Below are positions 28,907 to 39,808 of a DNA stretch of 57,904 nucleotides, piece by piece. The stretch spans positions 1-57,904 of the forward strand of contig CANKAJ010000012.1 in the NCBI GenBank assembly GCA_947479645.1, given 5' to 3'. Numbering within the stretch: position 1 is the stretch's first letter; the number at the start of each line of letters is the position of its first letter. The notes beneath the pieces are model-generated. The model had not been told where the DNA came from, did not search any database, and saw only the letters and a list, made by a program, of their open reading frames with translations. This DNA is from Betaproteobacteria bacterium (GTDB taxonomy: Bacteria; Pseudomonadota; Gammaproteobacteria; Burkholderiales; SG8-39). The position numbers and the translations under genes are program-made.

Positions 28907-29770
28907 ATGGCAGGTTCCAAAGAGATACGTACCAAGATCAAGAGCGTGCAAAACACGCGCAAGATCACCAAGGCCATGGAGATGGTCGCGGCTTCCAAGA
29001 TGCGGAAGGCGCAGGAGCGCATGCGAGCGGCGCGTCCCTACAGCGAAAAAATTCGCAATGTTGCTGCGCATATCTCCCACGCCAATACTGAATACCGACA
29101 CCCCTTCCTGGTGGCGCGCGACACGGTGAAGAGGGTCGGCATTATCATTATCACTACCGACAAGGGTTTGTGCGGCGGCCTGAACACCAATATCCAGCGC
29201 TTGGCACTGAACAAGATCAAGCAATGGGAAGCCGAAGGCGAGCAATTTGAAGTCTGCTGCATCGGCAACAAGGGGCTGGGTTTCATGCAGCGTCTGGGCA
29301 TGAACGTGGTATCACACGTTACCCAGCTGGGCGACCGGCCGCAGATGGATCGCCTGATTGGTGCGGTGAAGGTGATGCTGGATGGCTATACCTCGGATCG
29401 CTTTGATCGATTGATGATTTTCTATACGAATTTCATCAATACGATGAAGCAGGAACCGGTGATGGAGCAACTCCTGCCGCTGTCGGGTGAACTTCTGGGT
29501 TCGCCGGAGGGCAGCTGGGATTACATCTACGAGCCGGAAGCCAAGGATGTGCTCGACATGGTGCTGACGCGCTATATCGAAGCAATCATCTTCCAATCGT
29601 TGTCGGAAAACATGGCGTCAGAACAATCGGCGCGCATGGTGGCGATGAAGTCGGCCTCCGACAATGCGGCGAACGTGATTGATGAACTTACACTCATATA
29701 CAACAAGACGCGCCAGGCGGCGATCACCAAGGAATTGTCGGAGATCGTCGGCGGGGCTGCCGCGGTTTGA
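28907..29770 (+). CDS. atpG: ATP synthase F1 subunit gamma
   Basis: 287 residues, the central rotor shaft. N-terminal coiled coil [20 protein letters not shown] and the C-terminal helix with [22 protein letters not shown] are the conserved interface with the alpha3beta3 head. Translation may be affected by the hairpin repeat in the upstream gap. Confidence 0.98.
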   Translation: MAGSKEIRTKIKSVQNTRKITKAMEMVAASKMRKAQERMRAARPYSEKIRNVAAHISHANTEYRHPFLVARDTVKRVGIIIITTDKGLCGGLNTNIQRLALNKIKQWEAEGEQFEVCCIGNKGLGFMQRLGMNVVSHVTQLGDRPQMDRLIGAVKVMLDGYTSDRFDRLMIFYTNFINTMKQEPVMEQLLPLSGELLGSPEGSWDYIYEPEAKDVLDMVLTRYIEAIIFQSLSENMASEQSARMVAMKSASDNAANVIDELTLIYNKTRQAAITKELSEIVGGAAAV

Positions 29771-29805
29771 TGACGCGGCATTAAGAATTCAGATCTAACG
29801 CTTAG

Positions 29806-31257
<1,452 letters not shown>

Positions 31258-31301
31258 GGCCCGCATAGCTGAACTCGCAGAAACAGGAAATCGGATTTCA
31301 C

Positions 31302-31727
31302 ATGGCCGCAAACACCATCCACGTTGACGTCGTCAGCGCCGAAGCATCGATTTACGCCGGCAAGGCGGAATTCGTGGTGCTACCCGGCGAGGCTGGCGAA
31401 TTGGGCATTTATCCGGGGCATACGCCGCTCATTACCCGCATCAAACCGGGCACGGTGCGCATCAAGCCGGCCGATGGCGGCGAAGAGGAATTGATCTTCG
31501 TGGCCGGTGGGGTGCTTGAAGTGCAGCCCAAGGTGGTGACGGTGCTGGCCGATACAGCCATTCGCGGTCACGATCTCGATGAAGCCAAGGCCAATGACGC
31601 CATCAAACGCGCCAGTGAAGCACGCGCCAAGGCGCTGGACAAGACCGAAATCGCTGCCGTCGAGGCAGAGCTGGCTACTCTTGCGGCTCAGCTGGCTGCG
31701 ATCCAGAAGCTGCGTCGCAAACGATAA
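31302..31727 (+). CDS. atpC: ATP synthase F1 subunit epsilon
   Basis: 141 residues. N-terminal beta sandwich ([38 protein letters not shown]) and C-terminal helical hairpin that inhibits hydrolysis. Last gene of the operon; a rho-independent terminator follows within 50 bp. Confidence 0.97.
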   Translation: MAANTIHVDVVSAEASIYAGKAEFVVLPGEAGELGIYPGHTPLITRIKPGTVRIKPADGGEEELIFVAGGVLEVQPKVVTVLADTAIRGHDLDEAKANDAIKRASEARAKALDKTEIAAVEAELATLAAQLAAIQKLRRKR

Positions 31728-31772
31728 AACGAAACAAGGTGTAGCTGACGCCAATACCCTCGCGACGGCAAT

Positions 31773-31797
31773 AAAAGGCGGCCACAAGCCGCCTTTT
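31773..31797 (+). terminator. Rho-independent terminator of the atp operon
   Basis: AAAAGGCGGC-CACAA-GCCGCCTTTT, a 10-bp perfect stem ending in T4 then GTTTTT. Located 46 bp after atpC. The following ~150 bp up to the transposase hold no recognised gene. Confidence 0.93.
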
Positions 31798-31956
31798 GTT
31801 TTTAGGCGCCACGTGGGCACGATAGTGAATATCGAGACTGCGTTAGCCTTAAATTCGGCATGAACTCGTCGTCAAACGTAACGACGATGCTGATGTCGAC
31901 GATCCCTACCTTTGCAAATTCATGAAGATCGCATTTGAGGGAAAGGTAATTCCTGT

Positions 31957-32547
31957 TCAGTCGAGCCGACCGAGCGGTAATCGAGAATGGCTGATCCTTT
32001 GCGGCATTGGCTCGAACATGGCCCGGTACGCCGCCTGCCGCATTGCCGGAGAACGGCCCAGCGCGCAGTAATGCGCGTGCGGCGTGATCAGAGGGTCGTC
32101 CATTCCCAGCGCGTTGGCATGGAAGCTTGACCACCGATAAGCCTGCGGCTGAGCTACCAGACCTGCCCGCACCGGGTTCAGTTCGATGTAGCGCATGCAG
32201 GCGAGCAGATACCGGCCTACATGAACGGGAGTGGCCCTAAAGGCTTTTTCCCACAATGGATCGCCATGGTCATAGGTTTTCAGGATGTAGCACTCATAAC
32301 GCTCCGTCAGCGTATCCATCAGCCGCGACACGCCGTCCCGGCGTGATGGTGTTAGCAGGAAGTGCACGTGATTACCCATCAGCGCATAGGCGTGCAACGC
32401 GCAGCCCAAATCTCCTGCGTGCTGCTTTATTTCATGCAGGTAGGCAAGCCGGTCGTTAGCGCAGGAGAAGCACGCCGCCCGCAGTCGCCCGCGCTGAATG
32501 ACATGCAGCGGATGGCCGGGGATATGGAACTGACGAAACTCCGGCAT
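31957..32547 (-). pseudogene. Y1/RAYT-type (IS200-like) transposase, C-terminally truncated
   Basis: 196 residues from ATG 32547 (MPEFRQFHIPGHPLHVIQRG). Single-strand transposase of the REP-associated tyrosine family: the HUH motif is NHVHFLL, and the helix with the expected Tyr is in MRYIELNPVRAG. Family members normally continue ~30-40 residues after the YRAMFE position; here the frame ends after an unrelated tail (PMPQRISHSR...) and a stop, so the C-terminus is lost, by frameshift or deletion. The HUH core is intact, so activity cannot be excluded. No matching REP array was seen around it. It lies between the atp terminator and the glf pair. Confidence 0.75.
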
Positions 32548-32646
32548 CGGTTCTTCCAGCACGTCGAAAAGCAAATCAACGGCGGGACTACCCGGAGGGT
32601 TGACGCAACAATCGCAGAAAGCCGCTACCTCGCTTCAGCGCACCTC

Positions 32647-33744
32647 TTACAGCAACTTTTTGCACAGACTGAGCGCCGCACCGATGATCTGGTGCATGTC
32701 GTAGTACTGGTACTCGCCAAGGCGTCCGCCGAAATGGACGCGGTCGGTCAGTTTGTCGGCTTCTTCACGGTAACGACGGTACAGTGCTTCGTTGGGGGGA
32801 TTTCTGACCGGGTAATACTCGATGTCACCCTTCTTCCAAGCTGTCGGGTACTCGCGCGTAATCAAGGTGCTTTCCGCCTTGAGGCTGAGGTCAAAATGCT
32901 TGTGCTCGAGAATGCGCGTCCACGGTACTGTTGCTTCGGTGTAATTCACAACCGCATTGCCCTGGAAATCCCTGACAGGAACCAACTCTCGCTCAAAACG
33001 CAGTGAGCGGTACTCAAGTACGCCAAACCGGTAGTCAAAAAACGCGTCGATCGCACCGGTATAGATCACCAGGTCATAACCCGACATCAGTGCCTCGCGC
33101 TCGGCGAGAAAATCAATACCCGTCTCGACCGATGTGCCATCAAGCAAACGTTCAATGATCGCGGTATAGCCCCCGATGGGTATGCCCTGATAGCGGTCAT
33201 TGAAATAATTGTCATCGAAAGTCAGCCGTAGCGGCAAACGCTTGATCACATCGGCAGGCAGTTCGCGTGGATGTCGACCCCACTGCTTCTCGGTATAGCC
33301 TTCAATAAATATCCGATACAGCCTGGGTCCGATAACCGATAGGCAATATTCTTCCATGTTTGCCGGTGCTGCATTCGGGACACACTCAGCCAGCAACCGT
33401 GCGCGAGCTTCCTCCGGAGTACGCACACCAAAGATCTGATAAAGCGTAAACAAATTAATGGGAAAACTGTAGATCCTGTCCTGGTGGCTGACCTTGACGC
33501 GATTGACATAATGATTGAATTGCGCAAATCGGCGGATGTAATTCCAGATTCGCTCGGAACTGGTATGAAAGATATGCGCTCCATAGACGTGCTCATGGCA
33601 ATCGGCCTCGGCCACGTAACGCGTGAAGATGTTCCCTCCAACATGGTTGCGCTTTTCGAGAACCTTGCAAGTGTGCCCGCCCTGCGTCAATTCATGCGCG
33701 CAGACCGAACCGTACAGCCCGGCACCGACGATCAAAACCCGCAT
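32647..33744 (-). CDS. glf: UDP-galactopyranose mutase
   Basis: 365 residues. Flavoenzyme converting UDP-galactopyranose to UDP-galactofuranose for surface glycans. FAD motif VGAGLYGSVCAHEL, the HVGGN and YGAHIFHTS segments and the conserved FNHYVNRVKV region are all present. The ATG overlaps the stop of the upstream gene by one base (ATGA type), so it is the second gene of a two-gene unit with the glycosyltransferase-like protein at 33744. Confidence 0.95.
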   Translation of the reverse strand: MRVLIVGAGLYGSVCAHELTQGGHTCKVLEKRNHVGGNIFTRYVAEADCHEHVYGAHIFHTSSERIWNYIRRFAQFNHYVNRVKVSHQDRIYSFPINLFTLYQIFGVRTPEEARARLLAECVPNAAPANMEEYCLSVIGPRLYRIFIEGYTEKQWGRHPRELPADVIKRLPLRLTFDDNYFNDRYQGIPIGGYTAIIERLLDGTSVETGIDFLAEREALMSGYDLVIYTGAIDAFFDYRFGVLEYRSLRFERELVPVRDFQGNAVVNYTEATVPWTRILEHKHFDLSLKAESTLITREYPTAWKKGDIEYYPVRNPPNEALYRRYREEADKLTDRVHFGGRLGEYQYYDMHQIIGAALSLCKKLL

Positions 33745-34745
33745 CAGCCGCCTTCGAAGAAAAACGACCTGACCTGCAATTCGAACTCTTCTTTCTCCAT
33801 GCGCACACGCTGGCGATAGTAGCGCTGGCGACGCAAGTGAGCTCCCGGATCAGCAAGAACCTCACGCACACGCCGCTGCAAATCACCGTTCACAATATCC
33901 CCCATATCGAAAAGGTAGTTACGCTCAAGCGGATGATCGGCGAAGAACTCCGCGGCGCCCCGCTCATGCAGGAACACGACGGCGCCACTGGCGGCGGCTT
34001 CCCGTGGCACACGATCCTTGCCCGGTTGATCACCGAAATCGAGGAAGATCGCGCACTGCTGCAACGCCTGCCTGACCTCGTCCTTGCTCATGTTCTCGAT
34101 TGGTATGAACTGCAGTCCCGAGGCGGTCTTGGAAAACAGGGCCGCAAGTGCACCACCCTTGCGCGGGAAAAAGGCGATCTGCTGCTTTTTCGCAGTGAGC
34201 ACTATTTCACTGGAATCGACAAAAAACTCACTGATGAAGACGCGATTGATATAGTCATACAGTGGGAACATCTGTCGCGCCTGATTGCGTTTAAGGAAGT
34301 CATGCGCATAACAAGACTGATAGAAATGGATCAGGTCCGGATCGGCAAACAGCTTGGCACGTGCCTCCTGTTCGTCGAGGTCGGGGTCGCTAACCATGGC
34401 ATTGTCGACTGACAGCCACCAGATTGCGCGAGCCGAGCCCCTCAGGCTCAAAGCCCGCTTGGCCAGCGTTTCCGGAAAGATGACCAGACTGCGGGCGCCC
34501 AGCCGGGTTTCGTGAAAAATTTGCGGCGCATAGGCTTCATAGGTTTGTGGCAGCTGCAGATCCGGATTCGGCGTGCACTGCAGCCGGTCCTCAAGAAAGG
34601 CCACTGTTGACTTGTTGCTGAAATAGGCCAGCCTGGCTTTGCCGCCAAGGACGTTGACTGCATGGGCCAGCTGATGTATCGCTTCAGGGCCGCCCGATGC
34701 GGCCTCCGGGCACAACAGTACAATTTCGTCGAAAACGGGCGTCAT
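33744..34745 (-). CDS. Glycosyltransferase-like protein (GT-B fold suspected)
   Basis: 333 residues, family not securely recognised. The N-terminus DEIVLLCPEAASGGPEAIHQLAHAV and the later PREAAASGAVVFLHERGAAEFFAD segment resemble the acceptor- and donor-side elements of GT-B transferases, where a Pro-x-Glu-x-x-x-Ala-x-Gly pattern holds the nucleotide. Translationally coupled to glf, so a role in placing galactofuranose or a linked sugar is the best guess (inference). No signal peptide or membrane helix. Confidence 0.55.
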   Translation of the reverse strand: MTPVFDEIVLLCPEAASGGPEAIHQLAHAVNVLGGKARLAYFSNKSTVAFLEDRLQCTPNPDLQLPQTYEAYAPQIFHETRLGARSLVIFPETLAKRALSLRGSARAIWWLSVDNAMVSDPDLDEQEARAKLFADPDLIHFYQSCYAHDFLKRNQARQMFPLYDYINRVFISEFFVDSSEIVLTAKKQQIAFFPRKGGALAALFSKTASGLQFIPIENMSKDEVRQALQQCAIFLDFGDQPGKDRVPREAAASGAVVFLHERGAAEFFADHPLERNYLFDMGDIVNGDLQRRVREVLADPGAHLRRQRYYRQRVRMEKEEFELQVRSFFFEGG

Positions 34746-34977
34746 ACAAAATCCAGTCAGGGGACCTTTCTATTATCACGGAATAAGCGATCGCACCGCC
34801 ACCGCATAAACGGCCATTGACGCGGATTGACCTGGCATGCCGCATCGCTAGCAGGGGATCCCAACGCAGGCTCGAATGAGCCCGCAAGCCAGCGGACAGA
34901 GTAAAATTCCTCCCCGGCCATCCGCTCCGGAATCGTTGTCCTGGCGCGGTGGACTGATTCAAACAGGAGAAATTCAC

Positions 34978-35967
34978 ATGTCCATATTCGCCACTCTGTT
35001 TCGCCACTGTGCCCCCGCGTTGGCGGCATTGGCTGCGTTGTCTGTCGCTGAGCCCATTCAGGCCCAAAGCGATTACCCGAACAAGCCAATCAAGGTCATC
35101 ATCCCCTTTGCCCCCGGCGGTGGCACTGATATCACCGGACGTACCGTCGCAACCAAACTGTCCGAGGCCTGGCACATCCCGGTGATTGCCGAGAACCAGT
35201 CAGGTGCCAATGGCACCATCGGCATCAACATGGGCTCCCGAGCGGCCCCTGATGGCTACACCATCACGCTGATCTCAACCAGCACGGCCATCAACATTCA
35301 CATCTACCCGAAGCTGAACTATGACCTGCAGCGCGACTTCACCGCGCTGTCACAGCTCACTTCACAGCCCTATCTGCTGGTGGTGCATCCGTCAGTACAG
35401 GCGAAGAACATCAAGGAACTGGTCGCCCTGGCCAAGTCCAAGCCGGGCGCACTCAACTATGGCTCCTCCGGCATTGGCGGGACCAGCCATCTGTCCGGCG
35501 CGTTGCTATCCTCCATGGCCGGCGTGCAAATGACCCACGTTCCCTACAAGGGTGGAAATCCAGCCATGCAGGACGTGGTGGCCGGCAACATTCAGATGCT
35601 GTTCTCCACACTGCTGCAATCCCAGGCGTTCCTCAAGGACGGGCGCTTGCGGGCGATCGCCATCAGCACCGCCACCCGTTCACCGGCTGCCCCTGACGTA
35701 CCGACCATTGCCGAATCCGGGGTGCCCGGATATGAAGTGGCACCGTGGTATGGCCTGCTCCTGCCGGCCAGAACACCAGAACCGATCATCGGCAAGCTGA
35801 GCAAGGAAGTCATGCATATCATGCGGCTGCCGGAAGTGGCGCCGCGCATGGCAGCCGACGGATCCGTCGCGGTGGGCAGTACTCCCGAACAGTTTGCTGC
35901 GCTGTTGAAGTCAGAAACCGCAAAATGGTCGAAGGTAGTCAAAGAGGCGGGTATCAAAGCTGAATAA
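34978..35967 (+). CDS. Bug-family (TTT receptor) periplasmic solute-binding protein
   Basis: 329 residues from ATG 34978 (CAGGAGA upstream). Signal peptide to AEPIQAQ, mature start SDYPNKPIKVIIPFAPGGGTDITGR. The APDGYT, THVPYKGG and VPTIAESGVPGYE segments mark the family. Binds a carboxylate in the periplasm. It lies 58 bp before an MmgE/PrpD gene on the same strand, so the two may form one uptake-and-catabolism unit; no TctA/TctB membrane genes are present. Confidence 0.92.
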   Translation: MSIFATLFRHCAPALAALAALSVAEPIQAQSDYPNKPIKVIIPFAPGGGTDITGRTVATKLSEAWHIPVIAENQSGANGTIGINMGSRAAPDGYTITLISTSTAINIHIYPKLNYDLQRDFTALSQLTSQPYLLVVHPSVQAKNIKELVALAKSKPGALNYGSSGIGGTSHLSGALLSSMAGVQMTHVPYKGGNPAMQDVVAGNIQMLFSTLLQSQAFLKDGRLRAIAISTATRSPAAPDVPTIAESGVPGYEVAPWYGLLLPARTPEPIIGKLSKEVMHIMRLPEVAPRMAADGSVAVGSTPEQFAALLKSETAKWSKVVKEAGIKAE

Positions 35968-36025
35968 ACCCGGTACTTCACTTGCGAAGAATGCAATGCC
36001 ATACACCGGAGCCACGGAGAAAATC

Positions 36026-37435
36026 ATGTCACTAGCCCTTGAACTTGCACGCCGCATCAACGCGGTTCGTTTCGATGAACTACCGCCCGTGGTTGTGCAC
36101 TGGGCGAAGGTCGGTATTCTCGACACCGTTGGCGTCACCCTCGGCGGCAGCGATTACGCGGGCGCCGGCATCCTGGCCGAAGCGCTGGCCACATCAGCCG
36201 GTCCGGCGCTCATCTTTGGCAGCGGGCGGCGCGTCGGCGCGCTTGACGCCGCGATGATCAATGGCATTGCATCGCATGCGCTGGATTTTGACGACTGCAA
36301 CAACACTCTGGGTGGCCATCCCTCCGCGCCGATACTGCCGGCGCTGTTTGCGCTGGCCGAACAGATGGGTACCAGCGGCCAACCCGTGGATGGTGGTGAA
36401 TTCATCGCGGCCTATGTCGTCGGATTCGAGACCGAATGCAAGATATCCATGGGCGTGAACATGTACCAGTACACGCGTGGTTGGCATCCGACTGCAACCC
36501 TGGGCGTATTCGGCGCGGCGGCCGCTTGTGCGCGGCTGATGGGGCTCAGTGATGATCAGACCGCGACAGCGTTGTCGATTGCGGCGTCTTTTTCCTCTGG
36601 CGTCAAATCCAACTTCGGCAGCATGACCAAACCCCTGCATGTCGGACACAGTGCGCGCAATGGTTTGCTGGCAGCCCAACTGGCCAAAGGCGGATTTACG
36701 GCCGGGCCGCTCGCCTTTGAGCACAAGCAGGGATATCTTGAAGTGTTCAATGGCAAGGGCAACTACGACATTGACAAGATACTGCCTCACTGGGGTCAGC
36801 CCTGGGATATCGTCGAACCCGGCATCGCCATCAAGACCTATCCCTGCTGCGGCAGCACCCATCCGGCCCTGGATGTCATGATTGCGCTGGCGCGCGAGAA
36901 CGATCTGCAACCCGACCAGGTGGAGCGCATCGATTCATGGACGCATGCGCGCCGCCTCGAACACACCAACCGGCCCGATCCACGTACCGAGACCGATGCC
37001 AAGTTCAGTGTTCAATATTGTCTGGCACGCGCGCTGGCCGACCGCAAGGTCGTCATCGGTCACTTTGAAGGCGATGCCTACAAGGAGGTGCGCATACGCA
37101 ATCTGCTGCCGCGCATTCATGCCGCCGCGTATACGACGGCGCAGTTTCCCGAGGACAATCATTTCGGCGCCGAAGTAAAAGTCACGCTGCGCGACGGCCG
37201 TGTGATCAGCGGCAAGATCGACCAGCCGCATGGCCGCACATCGGCCAATCCGCTGCCCGCGCAATTGCTCAAGGATAAATTCGTCAACTGCGCGCAGAGT
37301 GTACTGCCCGATGCCCAGGTTGCCCAACTGTATGCCGCCATCGAGACCTTCGAACAACTCAAGGACATCCGCGACCTGACCGGGTTGGTTGCCTTGCCGG
37401 TGCGAAATAGCATGCGTCCTGCTGTTGCAGCCTAG
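36026..37435 (+). CDS. MmgE/PrpD family protein
   Basis: 469 residues from ATG 36026 (GGAGA 6 nt upstream; ATG 35996 is in frame but lacks a site). Two-domain all-alpha plus alpha/beta protein of the 2-methylcitrate dehydratase/cis-aconitate decarboxylase superfamily. Seen: HALDFDDCNNTLGGHPSAPILPAL, GWHPTATLG, GSMTKPLHVGHSARNG and KTYPCCGSTHPALD. Paralogues act on diverse tricarboxylates, so the substrate is open; the preceding Bug receptor suggests an imported acid. A second MmgE/PrpD gene at 52779 is only distantly similar. Confidence 0.92.
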   Translation: MSLALELARRINAVRFDELPPVVVHWAKVGILDTVGVTLGGSDYAGAGILAEALATSAGPALIFGSGRRVGALDAAMINGIASHALDFDDCNNTLGGHPSAPILPALFALAEQMGTSGQPVDGGEFIAAYVVGFETECKISMGVNMYQYTRGWHPTATLGVFGAAAACARLMGLSDDQTATALSIAASFSSGVKSNFGSMTKPLHVGHSARNGLLAAQLAKGGFTAGPLAFEHKQGYLEVFNGKGNYDIDKILPHWGQPWDIVEPGIAIKTYPCCGSTHPALDVMIALARENDLQPDQVERIDSWTHARRLEHTNRPDPRTETDAKFSVQYCLARALADRKVVIGHFEGDAYKEVRIRNLLPRIHAAAYTTAQFPEDNHFGAEVKVTLRDGRVISGKIDQPHGRTSANPLPAQLLKDKFVNCAQSVLPDAQVAQLYAAIETFEQLKDIRDLTGLVALPVRNSMRPAVAA

Positions 37436-37472
37436 AAATCAGCCAGGAGTGGAAAAAGAATAATTATCATTT

Positions 37473-37502
37473 TTGATGTAATAGCTTTGATTGGAATATA
37501 TT
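37473..37502 (+). promoter_or_regulatory. Candidate promoter in an AT-rich gap
   Basis: TTGATG, 18-bp spacer, TATATT inside a strongly AT-rich stretch (37454-37525) that contrasts with the GC-rich surroundings. Would transcribe the Ala/Pro-rich gene at 37624. Partial Fur-box-like sequence (AATAATTATCATTTTT) overlaps the -35; too weak to call. Confidence 0.4.
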
Positions 37503-37623
37503 AGAAAAGAAATTATTATCCCCTGCCTGTAAGCATCAGGATCGGCGCAGGCCGCCACGCCAAGGTGAATGCCCGCGGTGCTATTCTGTATGCAATCACT
37601 CAACGTTTCACAGGGACAAGCGC

Positions 37624-38130
37624 ATGACCATCTCCACTGAACACCTCGCCGAGCTGCTGGCCGGTATCGCGCGTTCGCAACAGGCGCTGATTGATGCGAT
37701 AGAGCGGGCGGACGGAGGCTGGCGCAATACCCATCTCATACCGCTTCTCACCGTCGCGGCCAGCATGCGGCTTCCCGAACCGCGCCTGATGGATCTGCCA
37801 TCACGCATCCTGCTGCGGTTTCAGGGGCGCACTCCGGTTGACGGGGCCAGCATCGTCGCCGATCTGGAGCGTCTGCTGGCATTGCCGGCGCAAAGTCCGG
37901 CCGCTGCAGAAGCGTCTGCAGCAACAGCACCGACTTCTTCCACGCCATTGGCAGCGCGCCTGGCAGCTGCAAGACCCGCGGCACCCGCGGCGGCGCCAGC
38001 GCAGGCGGTGGCACCCGCCCAAAGACCCGCGCCTGTCGTGGCGCCGGCACCGGTTGCCGCGGCACCCAGGCCAGCCCCTGCCGCGCCAGCAGCCGCAGCA
38101 GGCGACAATCTGGATTTCAGCAAGCCTTGA
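37624..38130 (+). CDS. Unknown Ala/Pro-rich protein
   Basis: 168 residues, not recognised. Residues 1-95 look folded (mixed helices, LIPLLTVAASMRLPEP, RILLRFQGRTP); residues 100-160 are almost only Ala, Pro, Arg and Gln and should be disordered; it ends GDNLDFSKP. No signal peptide or cysteines. It has an AT-rich promoter-like region of its own and lies 65 bp before glpD, so cotranscription is possible. Codon use is like its neighbours. Confidence 0.6.
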   Translation: MTISTEHLAELLAGIARSQQALIDAIERADGGWRNTHLIPLLTVAASMRLPEPRLMDLPSRILLRFQGRTPVDGASIVADLERLLALPAQSPAAAEASAATAPTSSTPLAARLAAARPAAPAAAPAQAVAPAQRPAPVVAPAPVAAAPRPAPAAPAAAAGDNLDFSKP

Positions 38131-38195
38131 TCCGCAGTGCGCGCTCCACCCTGTGCCGGAACACGCACCCGCACCAGTCCTGACTGATCACTGCG

Positions 38196-39800
38196 GTGCA
38201 GCCCTACGATCTTGCCATCATCGGTGGAGGCATCAACGGAGCCGGCATTGCACGTGATGCGGCCGGACGCGGCCTCTGCGTATTGCTCGTCGAGCAGCAT
38301 GATCTAGCCTCGGCCACTTCATCGGCCAGCACAAAACTGATTCATGGCGGGCTGAGGTACCTCGAGTATTTCGAATTCCGTCTGGTCTCCGAGGCGCTTG
38401 AAGAGCGCGAAGCACTGCTCGGCATTGCCCCGCACATCGTATGGCCGCAGCAATTCATCCTTCCTCACGAAAAGCACCTGCGGCCGGCGTGGATGATACG
38501 CAGCGGATTGTTTCTCTACGACCATCTGGGACGCGGCGCGTTTGCGTTGCGTGGCGGACGCTCCAGCCTGCCGCGGTCGCGACGCGTGCCGTTGCACCAG
38601 GATGCCTTCGGGGCCGGCCTGAAACCGGAGTTCGATAACGGATTCAGTTACTACGACTGCTGGGTTGATGACGCACGCCTGGTCGTGCTCAACGCACGCG
38701 CTGCGAAGGCGCATGGCGCACGCATTCTGACGCGTACCCGGCTGACCAATGCACATCGGGCACGCCAGACACCACCTGCTGCTGCGAGTAGTGATGCGGC
38801 CGGGACCTGGACGCTCACGCTGGAGGGCATTGACGGGCACGAAGTGCAGCAGGTGTCAGCGCGCGTGCTGATCAATGCTGCCGGTCCCTGGGTGCAGCGG
38901 GTGCTCGAACACGAAATCGGCATGGCATCACCGGGCAAGGTGCGTCTGGTCAAGGGGAGCCACATTGTCGTGCCGCGCCTGCATGCGAAGAGCCACGCCT
39001 TTATTTTGCAGAATCCCGACCGGCGCATCATATTCATGATTCCCTACGAGCGGGAATTCACGCTGATCGGCACCACCGATGTACCGCTGCCGCCTTCGTC
39101 GGATAACGGGCCGGACGGAGGGTTCGTCCATCCGACCGCGAGCGCCGAAGAAGTCGCCTACCTGTGCGAATCGGCCAGCCGCTATAGCGCCACCGCCATC
39201 ACTCCCGGGCACGTCGTGTGGAGCTACAGCGGCGTGCGAGCGCTTTATGATGACGGCAGCCAGAATCCGTCAGCGGTCACGCGTGACTATCACCTGCTGC
39301 TCGACACCGGGTCCGAACCCGGCGATGCGCCATTGTTGTCGGTGTTCGGCGGCAAGATCACCACTTACCGGCGTCTGGCTGAAGCCGCACTTGAAAACCT
39401 GCAACGCTGGTTTCCCGGCACGCGCCCTTGGACCTTGACCGAGGCCCTGCCCGGCGGCGATTTTCATGGGCGCAGTTTCACCACCATGCTGGAAGACCTG
39501 CAGCGCCGCTATTCAGGATTACCTCCATTGCTGGTGGCGCGTCTGATGCGTCGTCACGGGACGCTTGCCGAGACCATTCTTGGCAACGCGAAAAGCGAGA
39601 AAGATCTGGGCGAGAATTTTGGCGGCGGCTTGTACGAAGTGGAGCTTCGTTACCTGCTGGCGAACGAATGGGCCCGTGCAGCAGACGATGTGCTATGGCG
39701 GCGTACCAAATGCGGCTTGCACATGAACGAGGCCGAGCGCCGGCACCTTGATGAAGTGCTGCCGGCAATGCTGCAGAGCGTTGCGTGCAACACGGGGTAG
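38196..39800 (+). CDS. glpD: Aerobic glycerol-3-phosphate dehydrogenase
   Basis: 534 residues, slightly longer than E. coli GlpD (501). Membrane-associated FAD enzyme oxidising glycerol 3-phosphate to dihydroxyacetone phosphate and passing electrons to quinone. FAD motif AIIGGGINGAGIARDAAGRG, then SSASTKLIHGGLRYLEYFEFRLV, IGTTDVPL and the C-terminal FGGKITTYRRLAE. GTG start at 38196 without an evident ribosome site. No glpK or glpF adjacent. Confidence 0.95.
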   Translation: MQPYDLAIIGGGINGAGIARDAAGRGLCVLLVEQHDLASATSSASTKLIHGGLRYLEYFEFRLVSEALEEREALLGIAPHIVWPQQFILPHEKHLRPAWMIRSGLFLYDHLGRGAFALRGGRSSLPRSRRVPLHQDAFGAGLKPEFDNGFSYYDCWVDDARLVVLNARAAKAHGARILTRTRLTNAHRARQTPPAAASSDAAGTWTLTLEGIDGHEVQQVSARVLINAAGPWVQRVLEHEIGMASPGKVRLVKGSHIVVPRLHAKSHAFILQNPDRRIIFMIPYEREFTLIGTTDVPLPPSSDNGPDGGFVHPTASAEEVAYLCESASRYSATAITPGHVVWSYSGVRALYDDGSQNPSAVTRDYHLLLDTGSEPGDAPLLSVFGGKITTYRRLAEAALENLQRWFPGTRPWTLTEALPGGDFHGRSFTTMLEDLQRRYSGLPPLLVARLMRRHGTLAETILGNAKSEKDLGENFGGGLYEVELRYLLANEWARAADDVLWRRTKCGLHMNEAERRHLDEVLPAMLQSVACNTG

Positions 39801-39808
39801 CTCAAGCT

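Noticed and set aside
31802-31956. Possible small gene or TA remnant after the atp terminator
   Set aside because: A minus-strand frame reads on past the transposase end but shows no start, ribosome site or family.
37454-37490. Fur box
   Set aside because: Only partial match to the 19-bp consensus in an AT-rich stretch; expected by composition.
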